Origin: CAXBDP01 sp041689935
Lineage (GTDB): Bacteria > Bacteroidota > Bacteroidia > Cytophagales > Cyclobacteriaceae
Direction: 5' to 3'
Assembly (NCBI GenBank): GCA_041689935.1
Contig: JBDNFI010000012.1
Span: 1 to 64,000 of the forward strand
Length of the DNA stretch: 64,000 nucleotides
Shown: one piece after another, positions 18,280 to 27,484 of the stretch
How positions within the stretch are numbered: position 1 is the stretch's first letter
Layout of the letters: each line of letters starts with the position of its first letter
Notes under the pieces: generated by a model
What the model was told of the DNA's origin: nothing
The model's database searches: none
The model's input: the letters and a program-made list of their open reading frames with translations, nothing else
Made by a program: the position numbers and the translations under genes

Positions 18280-18298
18280 TCAACCTAAATCATCCAAC

Positions 18299-18949
18299 AT
18301 GCTATTCAATTTAACAGAATCAGCTTCTATTGCGAGCCATTTCCTTTCTGAAATTCGAGAGATCAATACCCAAAAGGATCGACTGAGATTTCGTAGAAAT
18401 ATGGAGCGATTGGGCGAAATACTTGCCTACGAATTATCTAAGGAATTAGACTATTCTCCTGCGCATGTCAACACCGTATTGGGTGAGGCGAGTGTTGATG
18501 AGTTGAGAGAGTTTCCAGTGATCATCACCATTCTACGGGCAGGCTTGCCTCTTTATCAAGGGATTTTGAATTATTTTGATAGATCTGATTCGGGTTTTGT
18601 AGGTGCTTATCGGGCGCACAAAGGGAGTGAAACTGAGTTTGTGATCAAAACTGACTATTTGGCTTGTCCGAATGTGGACGATCGGATATTGATATTAGCT
18701 GACCCGATGTTGGCAACTGGTCGGTCTTTGGTAGATGGCATGAATATGATTCTGAAAAATGGTAAACCGAAGTTTGTTCATATCGTATCTGCTATTGCTA
18801 CTCCAGAAGGAATTCGCCATTTGAAGGAGCATTTTCCAGTTCCTTTTAAAATATGGACCGCAGTTGTGGATACTGGGCTAAATGAAAAATCATACATTGT
18901 GCCTGGTTTGGGCGATGCAGGTGATTTAAGCTTTGGAGATAAATTATAA
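18299..18949 (+). CDS. upp: Uracil phosphoribosyltransferase
   Basis: 216 residues. Converts uracil and PRPP to UMP (pyrimidine salvage). The PRPP loop is ILADPMLATGRSL, with the PVIITILRAGLPLYQG segment upstream and the uracil-binding C-terminus YIVPGLGDAGDLSFG. It is followed 12 bp later by the antiporter gene and may be co-transcribed with it, without an obvious functional link. Confidence 0.97.
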   Translation: MLFNLTESASIASHFLSEIREINTQKDRLRFRRNMERLGEILAYELSKELDYSPAHVNTVLGEASVDELREFPVIITILRAGLPLYQGILNYFDRSDSGFVGAYRAHKGSETEFVIKTDYLACPNVDDRILILADPMLATGRSLVDGMNMILKNGKPKFVHIVSAIATPEGIRHLKEHFPVPFKIWTAVVDTGLNEKSYIVPGLGDAGDLSFGDKL

Positions 18950-18961
18950 ATAGAAATTGTA

Positions 18962-19897
18962 ATGCAGGATTATTTACTGCTTTTGGCAGGATTAGTTGTA
19001 TTGATAGCGGGAGGTGAAGGGCTGGTGAGAGGCTCCACTTCGTTAGCTCTTAAGTTTAGAATTTCACCATTGGTGGTAGGACTTACCATAGTGTCGTTCG
19101 GCACCTCTGCTCCCGAGTTATTGATTAGCCTTACTTCCGCACTCCAAGGCAGTCCCGACTTGGCTATGGGAAATGTGGTAGGTTCCAATATTTGCAATAT
19201 TGCGCTCATTCTTGGGCTTACATCCATTATTTATCCAATGGGCGTATCTAAGAATTCCCGACTTATTGACTGGCCTGTTTGTATGGGAGCATCATTACTT
19301 CTGTACTTTCTTACCCTCAATGGGATTCTTTCCTGGGTAGAAGGCAGCGTGTTTGTGCTTTTATTAATCACTTACAATGTGTTTCTGATTCGTAAATCAC
19401 GAAAAGAAAATACCCGATTAGAGGGCTTTGTGGCTGAAAAACATAGCAAAAATTCTTATTTGAGAGATATTGGTTTTATCTCGATAGGAATAGTTGGATT
19501 ATATTTTGGAGCAGAGTGGTTTGTGGGAGGAGCTAAGAATATTGCCTCCTTGATGGGAATCAGCGAAAGAGTAATAGGGCTAACCGTAGTAGCCCTTGGC
19601 ACAAGTCTGCCAGAATTGGTCACCTCCGTGGTGGCGGCATTTCGTAAGCAAATGGATATGGCATTAGGCAATATCATTGGTTCCAATGTCTTTAATATTC
19701 TGAGCATATTGGGCATTACCAGCATCATCATCCCTATTCAAGTTTCTCCAGACATCATTCGTGTGGACATGGTTTGGATGCTCATCATCACATTCATGCT
19801 TTTTCCAATGATGGTTCTTTTCAGAAAAATTACTCGTGTGGAAGGATTTATATTGTTAGGCACTTATGTTGCTTATGTGGTGACGGTAATGAAATAA
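18962..19897 (+). CDS. Calcium/sodium antiporter (CaCA family, YrbG-like)
   Basis: 311 residues, about ten membrane helices. The two inverted alpha repeats carry the ion-binding signatures: GTSAPELLISL with GNVVGSNICNIALILG in the first half, and GTSLPELVTSV with GNIIGSNVFNILSILG in the second. Exchanges cytoplasmic calcium for sodium or protons across the inner membrane. The next gene starts 1 bp after its stop. Confidence 0.95.
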   Translation: MQDYLLLLAGLVVLIAGGEGLVRGSTSLALKFRISPLVVGLTIVSFGTSAPELLISLTSALQGSPDLAMGNVVGSNICNIALILGLTSIIYPMGVSKNSRLIDWPVCMGASLLLYFLTLNGILSWVEGSVFVLLLITYNVFLIRKSRKENTRLEGFVAEKHSKNSYLRDIGFISIGIVGLYFGAEWFVGGAKNIASLMGISERVIGLTVVALGTSLPELVTSVVAAFRKQMDMALGNIIGSNVFNILSILGITSIIIPIQVSPDIIRVDMVWMLIITFMLFPMMVLFRKITRVEGFILLGTYVAYVVTVMK

Positions 19898-19898
19898 T

Positions 19899-20345
19899 AT
19901 GACCCTAGAACTTTTATTGCAGTATTTTGCAATTTTTTCAGTAAGCATTTTCAAATTTATTGCAGGCCCGATACTGGGGATGACAACCGGCACAGATAGC
20001 TGGATTACGGCATTGCTCACAGTGGGAGGTATGATGACTGGCGTAGTCGCGGTCACTTTGGCGGGCAAACCCATGAGAATATTTATCAACAAGAAGTTCT
20101 TCTCAAGAAGAAAAAAGTTTTCTGCTAAAAACAGGCGATTTGTAAAGCTTTGGGGGAGTTATGGGGTGTTCGGGGTTTCTTTTCTGACGCCTGTGATTCT
20201 CAGCCCAATTGGTGGGTCACTGTTGGTAGCGAGTATGGGAGGCAAAACCTCCCGCATTCTTTTGTGGATGACCTTAAGTGCTATTTTCTGGGGAATTATC
20301 TTCTCCCAAGGTATTTTCTTCTTTGCAGATTATTTTAACTCCTAA
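19899..20345 (+). CDS. Small membrane protein of unknown function
   Basis: 148 residues with four predicted helices (about 8-28, 36-56, 92-112, 120-142) and a basic cytoplasmic loop (KKFFSRRKKFSAKNRR) between the second and third. The SPIGGSLLVASMGG segment recalls small DedA/multidrug-export-like proteins, but I cannot assign a family firmly. Its near-contact with the antiporter gene indicates co-translation. Confidence 0.8.
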   Translation: MTLELLLQYFAIFSVSIFKFIAGPILGMTTGTDSWITALLTVGGMMTGVVAVTLAGKPMRIFINKKFFSRRKKFSAKNRRFVKLWGSYGVFGVSFLTPVILSPIGGSLLVASMGGKTSRILLWMTLSAIFWGIIFSQGIFFFADYFNS

Positions 20346-20368
20346 ATCCAGCAAGCTTTTCTTTTGAA

Positions 20369-21280
20369 TTAGGCCTCCTCTAAATCCTCATCAGGCATTA
20401 TTTCTATGTCCTGTATCAGCACCCTTTTAGATATTCTCTGGCCGGTAGGAGTTGCTGCAAGTCCGCCCAAGGCTGTTTCCTTATAGCGAGCTTCCATACT
20501 TTGGCCTATTTCGCCCATTGCCTCTATGCATTCATCCACTGGGATTACAGCATCTACATTGGCAATGGCAATTTGTGCGGAAGAGAATGCAATCGCCGCT
20601 GCACTTGCATTGCGTACCACACAAGGGATTTCCACCAAGCCCGCTACAGGGTCGCACACTAAGCCTAGCATGCATTGGATGGTAATGCCCACCGCATTGA
20701 AAATTTGATCCACATTGCCACCAAGACAATACACCAATGCGCCAGAACCCATCGCTGCTGCTGAGCCAGTTTCTGCTTGGCAACCACCTACTGCGCCAGA
20801 TAGTGAGGCTTTTTTCTCTATAATCAGTCCGATACCAGCAGAAATTAAAATACCTTCCAGCATTTTTTGATCACCGGTGCCGTGAATTTCCTGCATGGTA
20901 GTAAATATGCCTGGCAATATTCCAGATGCTCCTGCAGTTGGTGCAGCCACGACTTTGCCCATACAGGAGTTTACTTCTTTGGCTGCTAATGCTCGTGATA
21001 TTAGTTTTTTAAATTCCGGAGTCAATACATTCAAAGGATGATTGTACACCTTTTTTGCTCCATTATTAATCATTCCTGAGCGTGAAGTCATATTTTCTTC
21101 TAAGCCCGTTTTTACGGCATCTTTCATCACATCGTATGCCCTTTGTAATCCTTCGTAGATGGCCTCTTTACTAGTTCCTTTCTGCGAGATTTCAAATTCT
21201 AGCACTGTATCAAATAAAGATTGATTGTTTTCCTGCGCGTATTTCTTCCAGCCTTCGAAAGAGTCAAATAAAAATGCCAT
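20369..21280 (-). CDS. sdaA: L-serine dehydratase, iron-sulfur-dependent, alpha domain
   Basis: 303 residues. Deaminates L-serine to pyruvate and ammonia with a [4Fe-4S] cluster. Cluster Cys residues appear in NSCMGKVVAAPTAGASGILPG and in LVCDPVAGLVEIPCVVRN. Only the alpha domain is encoded; the beta domain fused to it in enterobacterial SdaA is absent and is not next door. Convergent with the small membrane protein gene. Confidence 0.93.
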   Translation of the reverse strand: MAFLFDSFEGWKKYAQENNQSLFDTVLEFEISQKGTSKEAIYEGLQRAYDVMKDAVKTGLEENMTSRSGMINNGAKKVYNHPLNVLTPEFKKLISRALAAKEVNSCMGKVVAAPTAGASGILPGIFTTMQEIHGTGDQKMLEGILISAGIGLIIEKKASLSGAVGGCQAETGSAAAMGSGALVYCLGGNVDQIFNAVGITIQCMLGLVCDPVAGLVEIPCVVRNASAAAIAFSSAQIAIANVDAVIPVDECIEAMGEIGQSMEARYKETALGGLAATPTGQRISKRVLIQDIEIMPDEDLEEA

Positions 21281-21375
21281 AATACAATTCTTTTAGGGTC
21301 TATTCTCAATACGAATGTCGGCAATTTACGTTCGAAGTCCATAGTATTTGCCAACAGATATATTTAATCCCTTGC

Positions 21376-21383
21376 TATATTTG
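21376..21383 (+). promoter_or_regulatory. -7 element of hemE (possible leaderless transcript)
   Basis: TATATTTG matches TAnnTTTG and ends 4 bp before the hemE ATG, so transcription would begin at or next to the start codon. The only upstream TTG (21348-21350) is 25 bp away, longer than ideal, so this is tentative. Confidence 0.4.
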
Positions 21384-21387
21384 CCAG

Positions 21388-22428
21388 ATGGAATTGAAAA
21401 ATGACTTGGTATTAAGAGCCGCTCGTGGCGAAAAAACAGAGAGAACTCCCGTATGGATGATGCGGCAAGCCGGAAGGATATTGCCAGAATACAGAGCTGT
21501 ACGGGATAAAATGAGCGGATTTATTGAGCTAGCAAAGACTCCTGAAAGAGCTGCCGAAGTAACTTTACAGCCGGTAGATCTGCTAGGAGTAGATGCGGCA
21601 ATTATCTTTTCAGATATTTTGGTGATTCCAGAGGCAATGGGATTGCCTTATGAAATGATTGAAAAAAGAGGTCCGATATTCCCGAATACGGTCCGTACCC
21701 AGGCAGACTTATCAAAAATAAGAATTGCGAATGCTGCCGAGGACTTGAAATATGTCACCGATGCCATCAAAATCTCCAAAAGGGAGCTAAATGGTCGAGT
21801 TCCTTTGATTGGTTTTGCGGGAGCGCCTTGGACCGTATTTGCATATATGACAGAAGGCTCAGGGAGCAAGACTTTTTCGGTTCCTCGCAAGCTGTTGTAT
21901 AACGAGCCTGCCTTTTCGCATCAATTGCTGCAAATGATTACCGATAGCACCATAGACTATTTGAAAGCTCAAATTGCCGCTGGTGCAGATATGGTGCAGA
22001 TTTTCGACTCGTGGGCGGGGGTATTGCCAGCGGACCATTATAGTGAGTTTTCTATGAGATATATTCGCCAAATATGCGAGGCCATTACGGAAGCGCCCGT
22101 GACGGTATTTGCCAAAGGCGCATTTTTCGCTTTGGAAGAGATGGCCGATTTGCCATGCCGAACTATCGGCCTAGATTGGAATATGGGAATTGAAGCAACC
22201 AGAAAGATTATAGGTTCGGACAAAACCTTGCAGGGAAATTTAGATCCTGCGGCACTGTATGGCACGCGTAAAGAAGTGCAAAAAGCCACAGAAAGAATGC
22301 TGGATCAATTTGGTTCGCATAAGCATATTGCCAATTTGGGGCATGGCTTATATCCCGATATCCATCCCGATAGTGCCAAAGTATTTGTGGAAACCGTGAA
22401 GGAGTATAGCTCAAAAATGCCTCGCTAA
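21388..22428 (+). CDS. hemE: Uroporphyrinogen decarboxylase
   Basis: 346 residues. Decarboxylates uroporphyrinogen III to coproporphyrinogen III in haem synthesis. Signatures are RTPVWMMRQAGR near the N-terminus and GFAGAPWTVFAYM in the middle; QGNLDPAALYG and GHGLYPDIHPD lie towards the end. No other haem genes are adjacent. It converges on the kinase gene with a 14-bp gap. Confidence 0.98.
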   Translation: MELKNDLVLRAARGEKTERTPVWMMRQAGRILPEYRAVRDKMSGFIELAKTPERAAEVTLQPVDLLGVDAAIIFSDILVIPEAMGLPYEMIEKRGPIFPNTVRTQADLSKIRIANAAEDLKYVTDAIKISKRELNGRVPLIGFAGAPWTVFAYMTEGSGSKTFSVPRKLLYNEPAFSHQLLQMITDSTIDYLKAQIAAGADMVQIFDSWAGVLPADHYSEFSMRYIRQICEAITEAPVTVFAKGAFFALEEMADLPCRTIGLDWNMGIEATRKIIGSDKTLQGNLDPAALYGTRKEVQKATERMLDQFGSHKHIANLGHGLYPDIHPDSAKVFVETVKEYSSKMPR

Positions 22429-22442
22429 GTAAGCAGAAGATT

Positions 22443-23432
22443 TTATTCCAGAATGTTTTTCTTGATCGCCTCTTCCATAAGTCGATCCTTTGGGACAGGC
22501 ACTACACCGATGTATTCACACACTAAGCCACCTCCTAGGTTTGCCAATGCAGCTATTTGTTTAGCTGGCATATTCAAAGCTAGGCCTATTGCCGCTATGC
22601 TAATGACCGTATCTCCCGCACCAGAAACATCAGAAATAAGACGTAGATGGGCAGGAATCCATATTTTCTCTTCGCCTGTATCGTAGTAAAGACCTTTTTC
22701 TGAAAGAGTTACCAGCACTTGTTTGGCATCCAATTCCTCCCGCAATTTTTCTACAGCATACTCAATATCTGCTTCATTGGATAGGTCTATATCCATTTTG
22801 AGCCCTTCTCGGAGTTCTTTTAAATTTGGTTTAAATAGCGTTACTCCTGTATAATTGAGGAAATTCACCTTCTTCGGATCCACTACTACAGGGATATTGT
22901 GCAAATTGGCAATTTCTATGGTTTTGGAAATAATGCCGGGTGTGATAGTTCCTTTATCATAATCTTCGAAAATGATTACATCTGATTCTGGAATCAGTTG
23001 AGCAATCAATTGGCTGAGGCTCCTTTCTTCCAATGCTTGAAGCGGGAGGTTGGATTCGGTATCTACTCTGAGCATGTGCTGCGAGCCAGACAGAATTCTT
23101 TCCTTTAGAGTAGTTATTCTTTTATCGCTTTGAATAATCCCACGTGTTTGCATCCCACGCGTTTTCATTAATTGGATAAAGTTATGGCCATCCGTATCAT
23201 CGCCCACGATGGAACAAAGAATTGGGGTAGCACCTAAAGCCAGAATATTCAACGCGACATTGGCAGCTCCTCCTAGTCTACTTTCTCTTTTGATGGCATG
23301 CACCACAGGGACAGGAGCCTCGGGAGAAATTCTATCCACTTTGCCCCATATATAGGAGTCGACCATCACATCGCCAATGATTAATGCTTTAGCGCCCTTG
23401 AAGGATTCGAATAGATTTTCTACTGAGCTCAT
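22443..23432 (-). CDS. rfaE: D-glycero-beta-D-manno-heptose-7-phosphate kinase-like (PfkB family)
   Basis: 329 residues. PfkB-family sugar kinase; RfaE domain I phosphorylates heptose 7-phosphate to the 1,7-bisphosphate for LPS core. Segments GDVMVDSYIWGKVDRISPEAPVPV and RLGGAANVALNI are typical of RfaE1, and the catalytic loop is ISDVSGAGDTVIS. The C-terminal nucleotidyltransferase domain of bifunctional HldE is absent. It lies 13 bp after the aminotransferase gene. Another PfkB substrate cannot be excluded. Confidence 0.9.
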   Translation of the reverse strand: MSSVENLFESFKGAKALIIGDVMVDSYIWGKVDRISPEAPVPVVHAIKRESRLGGAANVALNILALGATPILCSIVGDDTDGHNFIQLMKTRGMQTRGIIQSDKRITTLKERILSGSQHMLRVDTESNLPLQALEERSLSQLIAQLIPESDVIIFEDYDKGTITPGIISKTIEIANLHNIPVVVDPKKVNFLNYTGVTLFKPNLKELREGLKMDIDLSNEADIEYAVEKLREELDAKQVLVTLSEKGLYYDTGEEKIWIPAHLRLISDVSGAGDTVISIAAIGLALNMPAKQIAALANLGGGLVCEYIGVVPVPKDRLMEEAIKKNILE

Positions 23433-23445
23433 AGTAATAATAGTA

Positions 23446-24642
23446 TCAATTAAGTTTCGATAGTAAATCTTTGATTCTTCTTAATGCCTCAATCAGATCG
23501 TCGTTGGAAGCTGCAAAAGAAATACGAATACAGTCCGGTGCGCCAAAAGCGCCACCTGTAACGACAGAAACATACGCTTCCTTGAGAATATAGATGGCTA
23601 ATTCATCTGCATTATGAATGGTGGTATTTTCGTCACTTTTTCCAAAATAATGGCTTACATCAGGAAACGCATAGAATGCACCTTCAGGGTCATTCATTTT
23701 GATATTTGGGATATCGCTTAATAGATCCATCACCAATTTTTTGCGCTCTTTGTATACTTTGCCCATGGCAATGGTCGGGCTTAAGTCTCCCGAGATAGCG
23801 GCTAAGGCGGCTCTTTGAGCAATACTTGAAATACCAGAAGTGAATTGCCCTTGGATTTTTTCGCATGCTTTGGCAATGCTTACCGGAGCCGAGACATAGC
23901 CTACTCTCCAGCCAGTCATTGCGAATCCTTTTGAGAAGCCATTGATGGTAATTACTTGGTCTTTCACCTCTGGGAAAGAACCAATGCTAATATGCTTGCC
24001 ATTGAAATTGATATGCTCGTATATTTCATCCGCAACAATAAACACATTTGGATGCGTGCTCATCACCTGCGCAATGGCTTTCAACTCTTCTTTTGAAAAT
24101 ACTGCACCTGTTGGATTGCAAGGAGAGGAATAAATAATGGCCTTTGTCCTATCAGTGATGGCGGCTTCGAGTTGCTCAGCAGTTGCTTTGAAGTCTTGCT
24201 CCACACCACCATAAATATATACTGGAGTTCCTTCTGCCAATTTGATGATTTCTGCATAGCTCACCCAAAATGGACTAAATACCACCACTTCATCGCCAGG
24301 GTTGAGAAGACACATCATTACATTGGCGATCGACTGCTTAGCACCAGCAGATACCACAATATTTTCTGCTTGTGATTCGACTCCATTTTCCTCCCGCAAT
24401 TTTTTTGCGATTGCTTGCCTTAAGTCTGGGTACCCGGCTACGGGTGGATAGGTAAACCATTTTCCTTCATCAATGGCATCTTTTGCAGCTTGGCGAATAT
24501 GATCTGGAGTAGCAAAATCAGGCTCTCCAAGACTGAGAGAGATCACATTTACACCTTGAGCTTTCAGTTCTCTAGCTTTGCTTGCCATAGCCAAAGTTGC
24601 TGATTCCTCCATATTTTTTATTCTATTAGATAGAAATTCCAT
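23446..24642 (-). CDS. PLP-dependent aminotransferase, class I (aspartate aminotransferase-like)
   Basis: 398 residues. Fold type I transaminase. The PLP Lys is in INGFSKGFAMTGWRVGY; also present are SSPCNPTGAVFS (Asn and Pro of the active site), VADEIYEHI (Asp contacting the ring) and the substrate Arg near DCIRISFA. It closely resembles the Bacillus/Thermus-type aspartate aminotransferase. Exact amino-donor range is unknown. Possibly co-transcribed with the kinase gene downstream. Confidence 0.94.
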   Translation of the reverse strand: MEFLSNRIKNMEESATLAMASKARELKAQGVNVISLSLGEPDFATPDHIRQAAKDAIDEGKWFTYPPVAGYPDLRQAIAKKLREENGVESQAENIVVSAGAKQSIANVMMCLLNPGDEVVVFSPFWVSYAEIIKLAEGTPVYIYGGVEQDFKATAEQLEAAITDRTKAIIYSSPCNPTGAVFSKEELKAIAQVMSTHPNVFIVADEIYEHINFNGKHISIGSFPEVKDQVITINGFSKGFAMTGWRVGYVSAPVSIAKACEKIQGQFTSGISSIAQRAALAAISGDLSPTIAMGKVYKERKKLVMDLLSDIPNIKMNDPEGAFYAFPDVSHYFGKSDENTTIHNADELAIYILKEAYVSVVTGGAFGAPDCIRISFAASNDDLIEALRRIKDLLSKLN

Positions 24643-24713
24643 AGCACATATTTTCTGATAAAGTAAAGTCTAATTTGTTCCCAAATAAAGGGATTTTATG
24701 TCTTGGGTTAAAA

Positions 24714-25325
24714 TTATTGTTCGTAAAGAGTTCTGCTCAGGATGCTCCGTCCTAAGGTTATTTCGTCGGCATATTCCAGCTCTCCACCAATCGGAATGCC
24801 ACGAGCAATGGTACTCATTTTGATCCCAGCGTCTTTCAGCTTTTTGGTAATGTAAAATGCCGTTGTGTCGCCTTCCATAGTAGATGGGAGTGCGAATATT
24901 ATTTCCTTTATTTCACTGCCTTCGGCATATACTCGCTGAATGAGGCTGTCAATTTTTAATTCGCTTGGACCAATGCCAGAGACGGGCGATATAATTCCGC
25001 CCAATACATGATATTTTCCTTGAAATTGGGACGTATTTTCAATGGCTAATACGTCTTGGATATTTTCTACCAGACAAATCACGCTCGAATCTCTTTTGTG
25101 TGAGGAGCATATTTGGCATACTTCAGCGTCGGAGATATTGTGGCATTGCCCGCAATAGTGGATGTCTTTTCTCAAATGTGTGATTGCTGCCGCAAGGTCG
25201 ATCGTCTCTTGTTCGTTTTCTTTGAGGAGATACAATACGAGTCGCAATGCAGTTTTTTTTCCAATGCCTGGAAGTTTTGAAATTTCATTTACGGCATTTT
25301 CTACCAGCTTGGAAGGGAAGTTCAT
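24714..25325 (-). CDS. recR: Recombination mediator RecR
   Basis: 203 residues. Acts with RecFO in loading RecA on gapped DNA. Helix-hairpin-helix LPGIGKKTALRL, the zinc finger CGQCHNISDAEVCQIC, the Toprim segment SVICLVENIQDV and the C-terminal Walker-B-like region are all present. It lies 14 bp downstream of clpS. Confidence 0.97.
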   Translation of the reverse strand: MNFPSKLVENAVNEISKLPGIGKKTALRLVLYLLKENEQETIDLAAAITHLRKDIHYCGQCHNISDAEVCQICSSHKRDSSVICLVENIQDVLAIENTSQFQGKYHVLGGIISPVSGIGPSELKIDSLIQRVYAEGSEIKEIIFALPSTMEGDTTAFYITKKLKDAGIKMSTIARGIPIGGELEYADEITLGRSILSRTLYEQ

Positions 25326-25339
25326 GTAGTTTAGTTGGA

Positions 25340-25621
25340 TTAAAGTACTGCTGCATTGATTCCAGCATCAAGTATTGCATCTTTCATTGGTAAGAGCTCT
25401 TCTTCAGTGCCTTTTTTTACCGAACATTTTCCTTTATAATGGATAATCAATGTGCATTGTTCTGCTTGATGCTTGCTATGTTTACAGACTTTTATGAGCG
25501 TATCGATTACATGATCGAAGGTATTGACTTCATCATTGAAAACAACTAGCTCTTTGTCATCAACCAGTTCGAGGGTTTCGGTGACTACTTCTTCCTGATA
25601 TTTGGTTAATTCGATTGTCAT
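25340..25621 (-). CDS. clpS: ATP-dependent Clp protease adaptor ClpS
   Basis: 93 residues. Delivers N-degron substrates to ClpA/ClpC; a ClpC gene lies at 61.0-63.5 kb. The core LVVFNDEVNTFDHVIDTLIKVCKHS matches the family's N-degron pocket region (usual NDDxT is NDEVN here). First gene of clpS-recR and divergent from the symporter gene. Confidence 0.93.
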   Translation of the reverse strand: MTIELTKYQEEVVTETLELVDDKELVVFNDEVNTFDHVIDTLIKVCKHSKHQAEQCTLIIHYKGKCSVKKGTEEELLPMKDAILDAGINAAVL

Positions 25622-25682
25622 ATCAACTATTTATTGGCAAAATTAAAAATTATGAACAATTTGGCCGCTTTCTAATTCGCAA

Positions 25683-27131
25683 ATGAATCCATTCGTCACA
25701 TTATCCATTCTTGCAGCCTATTTTGGAGTTTTGCTCCTGATATCTTATTTCACAGGTAAGGGCGCTACAAATTTAACCTTTTTTACTGCCAATCGCCAAA
25801 GTCCTTGGTATTTGGTTGCGTACGGGATGATTGGCGCATCGCTTTCAGGGGTTACTTTTATTTCAGTGCCCGGCGAAGTAGGCGGAACGGCCTTTTCATA
25901 TTTCCAAGTTGTGCTAGGCTATATGGTTGGCTATTTTGTCATTGCAACTGTGCTAATGCCGCTGTATTACCGAATGAATACCCTGACCATTTATGGGTAT
26001 TTGGAGCAGCGGTTTGGTTTTTGGTCCTATAAAACGGGGGCATTTTTTTTCATTTTAAGTAGAGTAATTGGGTCTTCATTCCGGTTGTTTTTGGTGGCGA
26101 GTGTATTGCAATTGGCGGTTTTCAACGCATGGGATATTCCTTTTTGGGTCTCGGTATTGGTTACCGTAATTCTTATTTGGCTGTATACCTTCCGTGGAGG
26201 TATCAAAACCATCGTGTGGACAGATACCCTGCAGACCACATTTATGCTATTGGCCGTATTGGCAAGTATTCAGTTGATTTCCAATGAGCTTGATTTCAGT
26301 TTTACAGAAATGATTTCCTCCGTAAGAGAAAGTGAATATTCTCAAATATTTTTCTGGGATTGGAAGGATGGTAAAAGCTTTTTCAAGCAATTCACTTCGG
26401 GCGCTTTTATAGCGATAGTAATGACAGGCCTCGATCAAGATATGATGCAAAAAAACTTGACCTGCCGCAATTTAAAGGACGCACAAAAAAATATTTTCTG
26501 GTTTAGCCTTACCCTCATTATTGTCAATTTGTTTTTCTTGGTGTTAGGGGTTCTCTTGTATCAATATGCTTTTGCGAAAGGGATTGATATTCCACTGCGC
26601 ACGGACAATTTGTATCCAATGCTGGCTTTGGATTATTTTCCAACGGCTATAGGCATTCTCTTTTTATTAGGAATTACAGCTGCAGCGTATTCCAGTGCCG
26701 ATTCGGCCATGACAGCCCTCACCACGAGTTTTTGTGTAGATATTTTAGGGTTAGATGGAAAAGGGAATGAAGATGCAGGCCAAAAAACGCGAATGAAAGT
26801 TCATGTGGGTTTTACGATTGTCATTTTTGCCGTGATTATCCTATTTGAAATAATGAATGATCAGAGCGTAATTAATTCCATATTCAAAGCTGCCGGATAT
26901 ACCTATGGACCATTATTGGGATTGTATTCGTTTGGAATAATGATGAAGAGGAATATAAAAGATAAATGGGTTCCTTTAGTCTGTATTATATCACCTATAG
27001 TGAGTTATGTCATCAATCTTAATTCTGAAGCATGGCTAAATGGCTATCAATTTGGCTTTGAGGTATTGATTTTAAATGGCCTGCTCACTTATATAGGCTT
27101 ACTAATTATATCCAAAAAAGCGGGAGGATAA
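25683..27131 (+). CDS. Sodium:solute symporter family transporter
   Basis: 482 residues, about 13 membrane helices. Family features are the N-terminal YFTGKGATNLTFFTANRQSPWYLVAYGMIGASLSG region and GLDQDMMQKNLTCRNLKDA near the middle, followed by the GITAAAYSSADSAMTALTTSF sodium-binding segment. Imports an organic solute with sodium; the substrate is unknown. The C-terminus ends in KAGG, encoded by one of the GCGGGAGG octamers overlapping the last codons. Confidence 0.94.
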   Translation: MNPFVTLSILAAYFGVLLLISYFTGKGATNLTFFTANRQSPWYLVAYGMIGASLSGVTFISVPGEVGGTAFSYFQVVLGYMVGYFVIATVLMPLYYRMNTLTIYGYLEQRFGFWSYKTGAFFFILSRVIGSSFRLFLVASVLQLAVFNAWDIPFWVSVLVTVILIWLYTFRGGIKTIVWTDTLQTTFMLLAVLASIQLISNELDFSFTEMISSVRESEYSQIFFWDWKDGKSFFKQFTSGAFIAIVMTGLDQDMMQKNLTCRNLKDAQKNIFWFSLTLIIVNLFFLVLGVLLYQYAFAKGIDIPLRTDNLYPMLALDYFPTAIGILFLLGITAAAYSSADSAMTALTTSFCVDILGLDGKGNEDAGQKTRMKVHVGFTIVIFAVIILFEIMNDQSVINSIFKAAGYTYGPLLGLYSFGIMMKRNIKDKWVPLVCIISPIVSYVINLNSEAWLNGYQFGFEVLILNGLLTYIGLLIISKKAGG

Positions 27132-27157
27132 TGAAGCTCTGAACGGAATCAAGGCTT

Positions 27158-27484
27158 TTACAAAAGCTCGATAGCGGGATCCCAAAATAGCTTGTCGAAA
27201 TCTACTATTTGGTCATTTTCTACTTTTGTACCTTCGGCTTCGAGCATGGCTTGCATCGTATCTGGCGTTTCGAAAAAGTGCTTTCCTGTAAGTAACCCAA
27301 TTCTATTTACGACTCTTTGGGCTGGCACGTCGGGATGTGGGTTTTTATTGAGTGCCCAGCCAACCATGCGAGAGGAACTTTTGGTACCTAAATAGGCAGC
27401 GATGGCTCCATAGCTCGTTACCCTCCCGCTTGGTATTAGCTTTGCGACCTGTAATACTTCTTGATAAAACTCCTTACCTTTCAC
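27158..27484 (-). CDS. Alkyltransferase-like protein (MGMT fold, no catalytic Cys)
   Basis: 108 residues, the size of a lone MGMT DNA-binding domain. The GRVTSYGAIAAYLGTKSSSRMVGWAL segment is the helix-turn-helix and Arg-finger region. The active-site motif PCHRV of O6-alkylguanine transferases reads PAQRVVN here, with Ala in place of Cys, so it cannot accept an alkyl group. Such ATL proteins bind O6-alkylguanine and recruit nucleotide-excision repair. It overlaps the end of the upstream channel gene by 11 bp. Confidence 0.9.
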   Translation of the reverse strand: MKGKEFYQEVLQVAKLIPSGRVTSYGAIAAYLGTKSSSRMVGWALNKNPHPDVPAQRVVNRIGLLTGKHFFETPDTMQAMLEAEGTKVENDQIVDFDKLFWDPAIELL

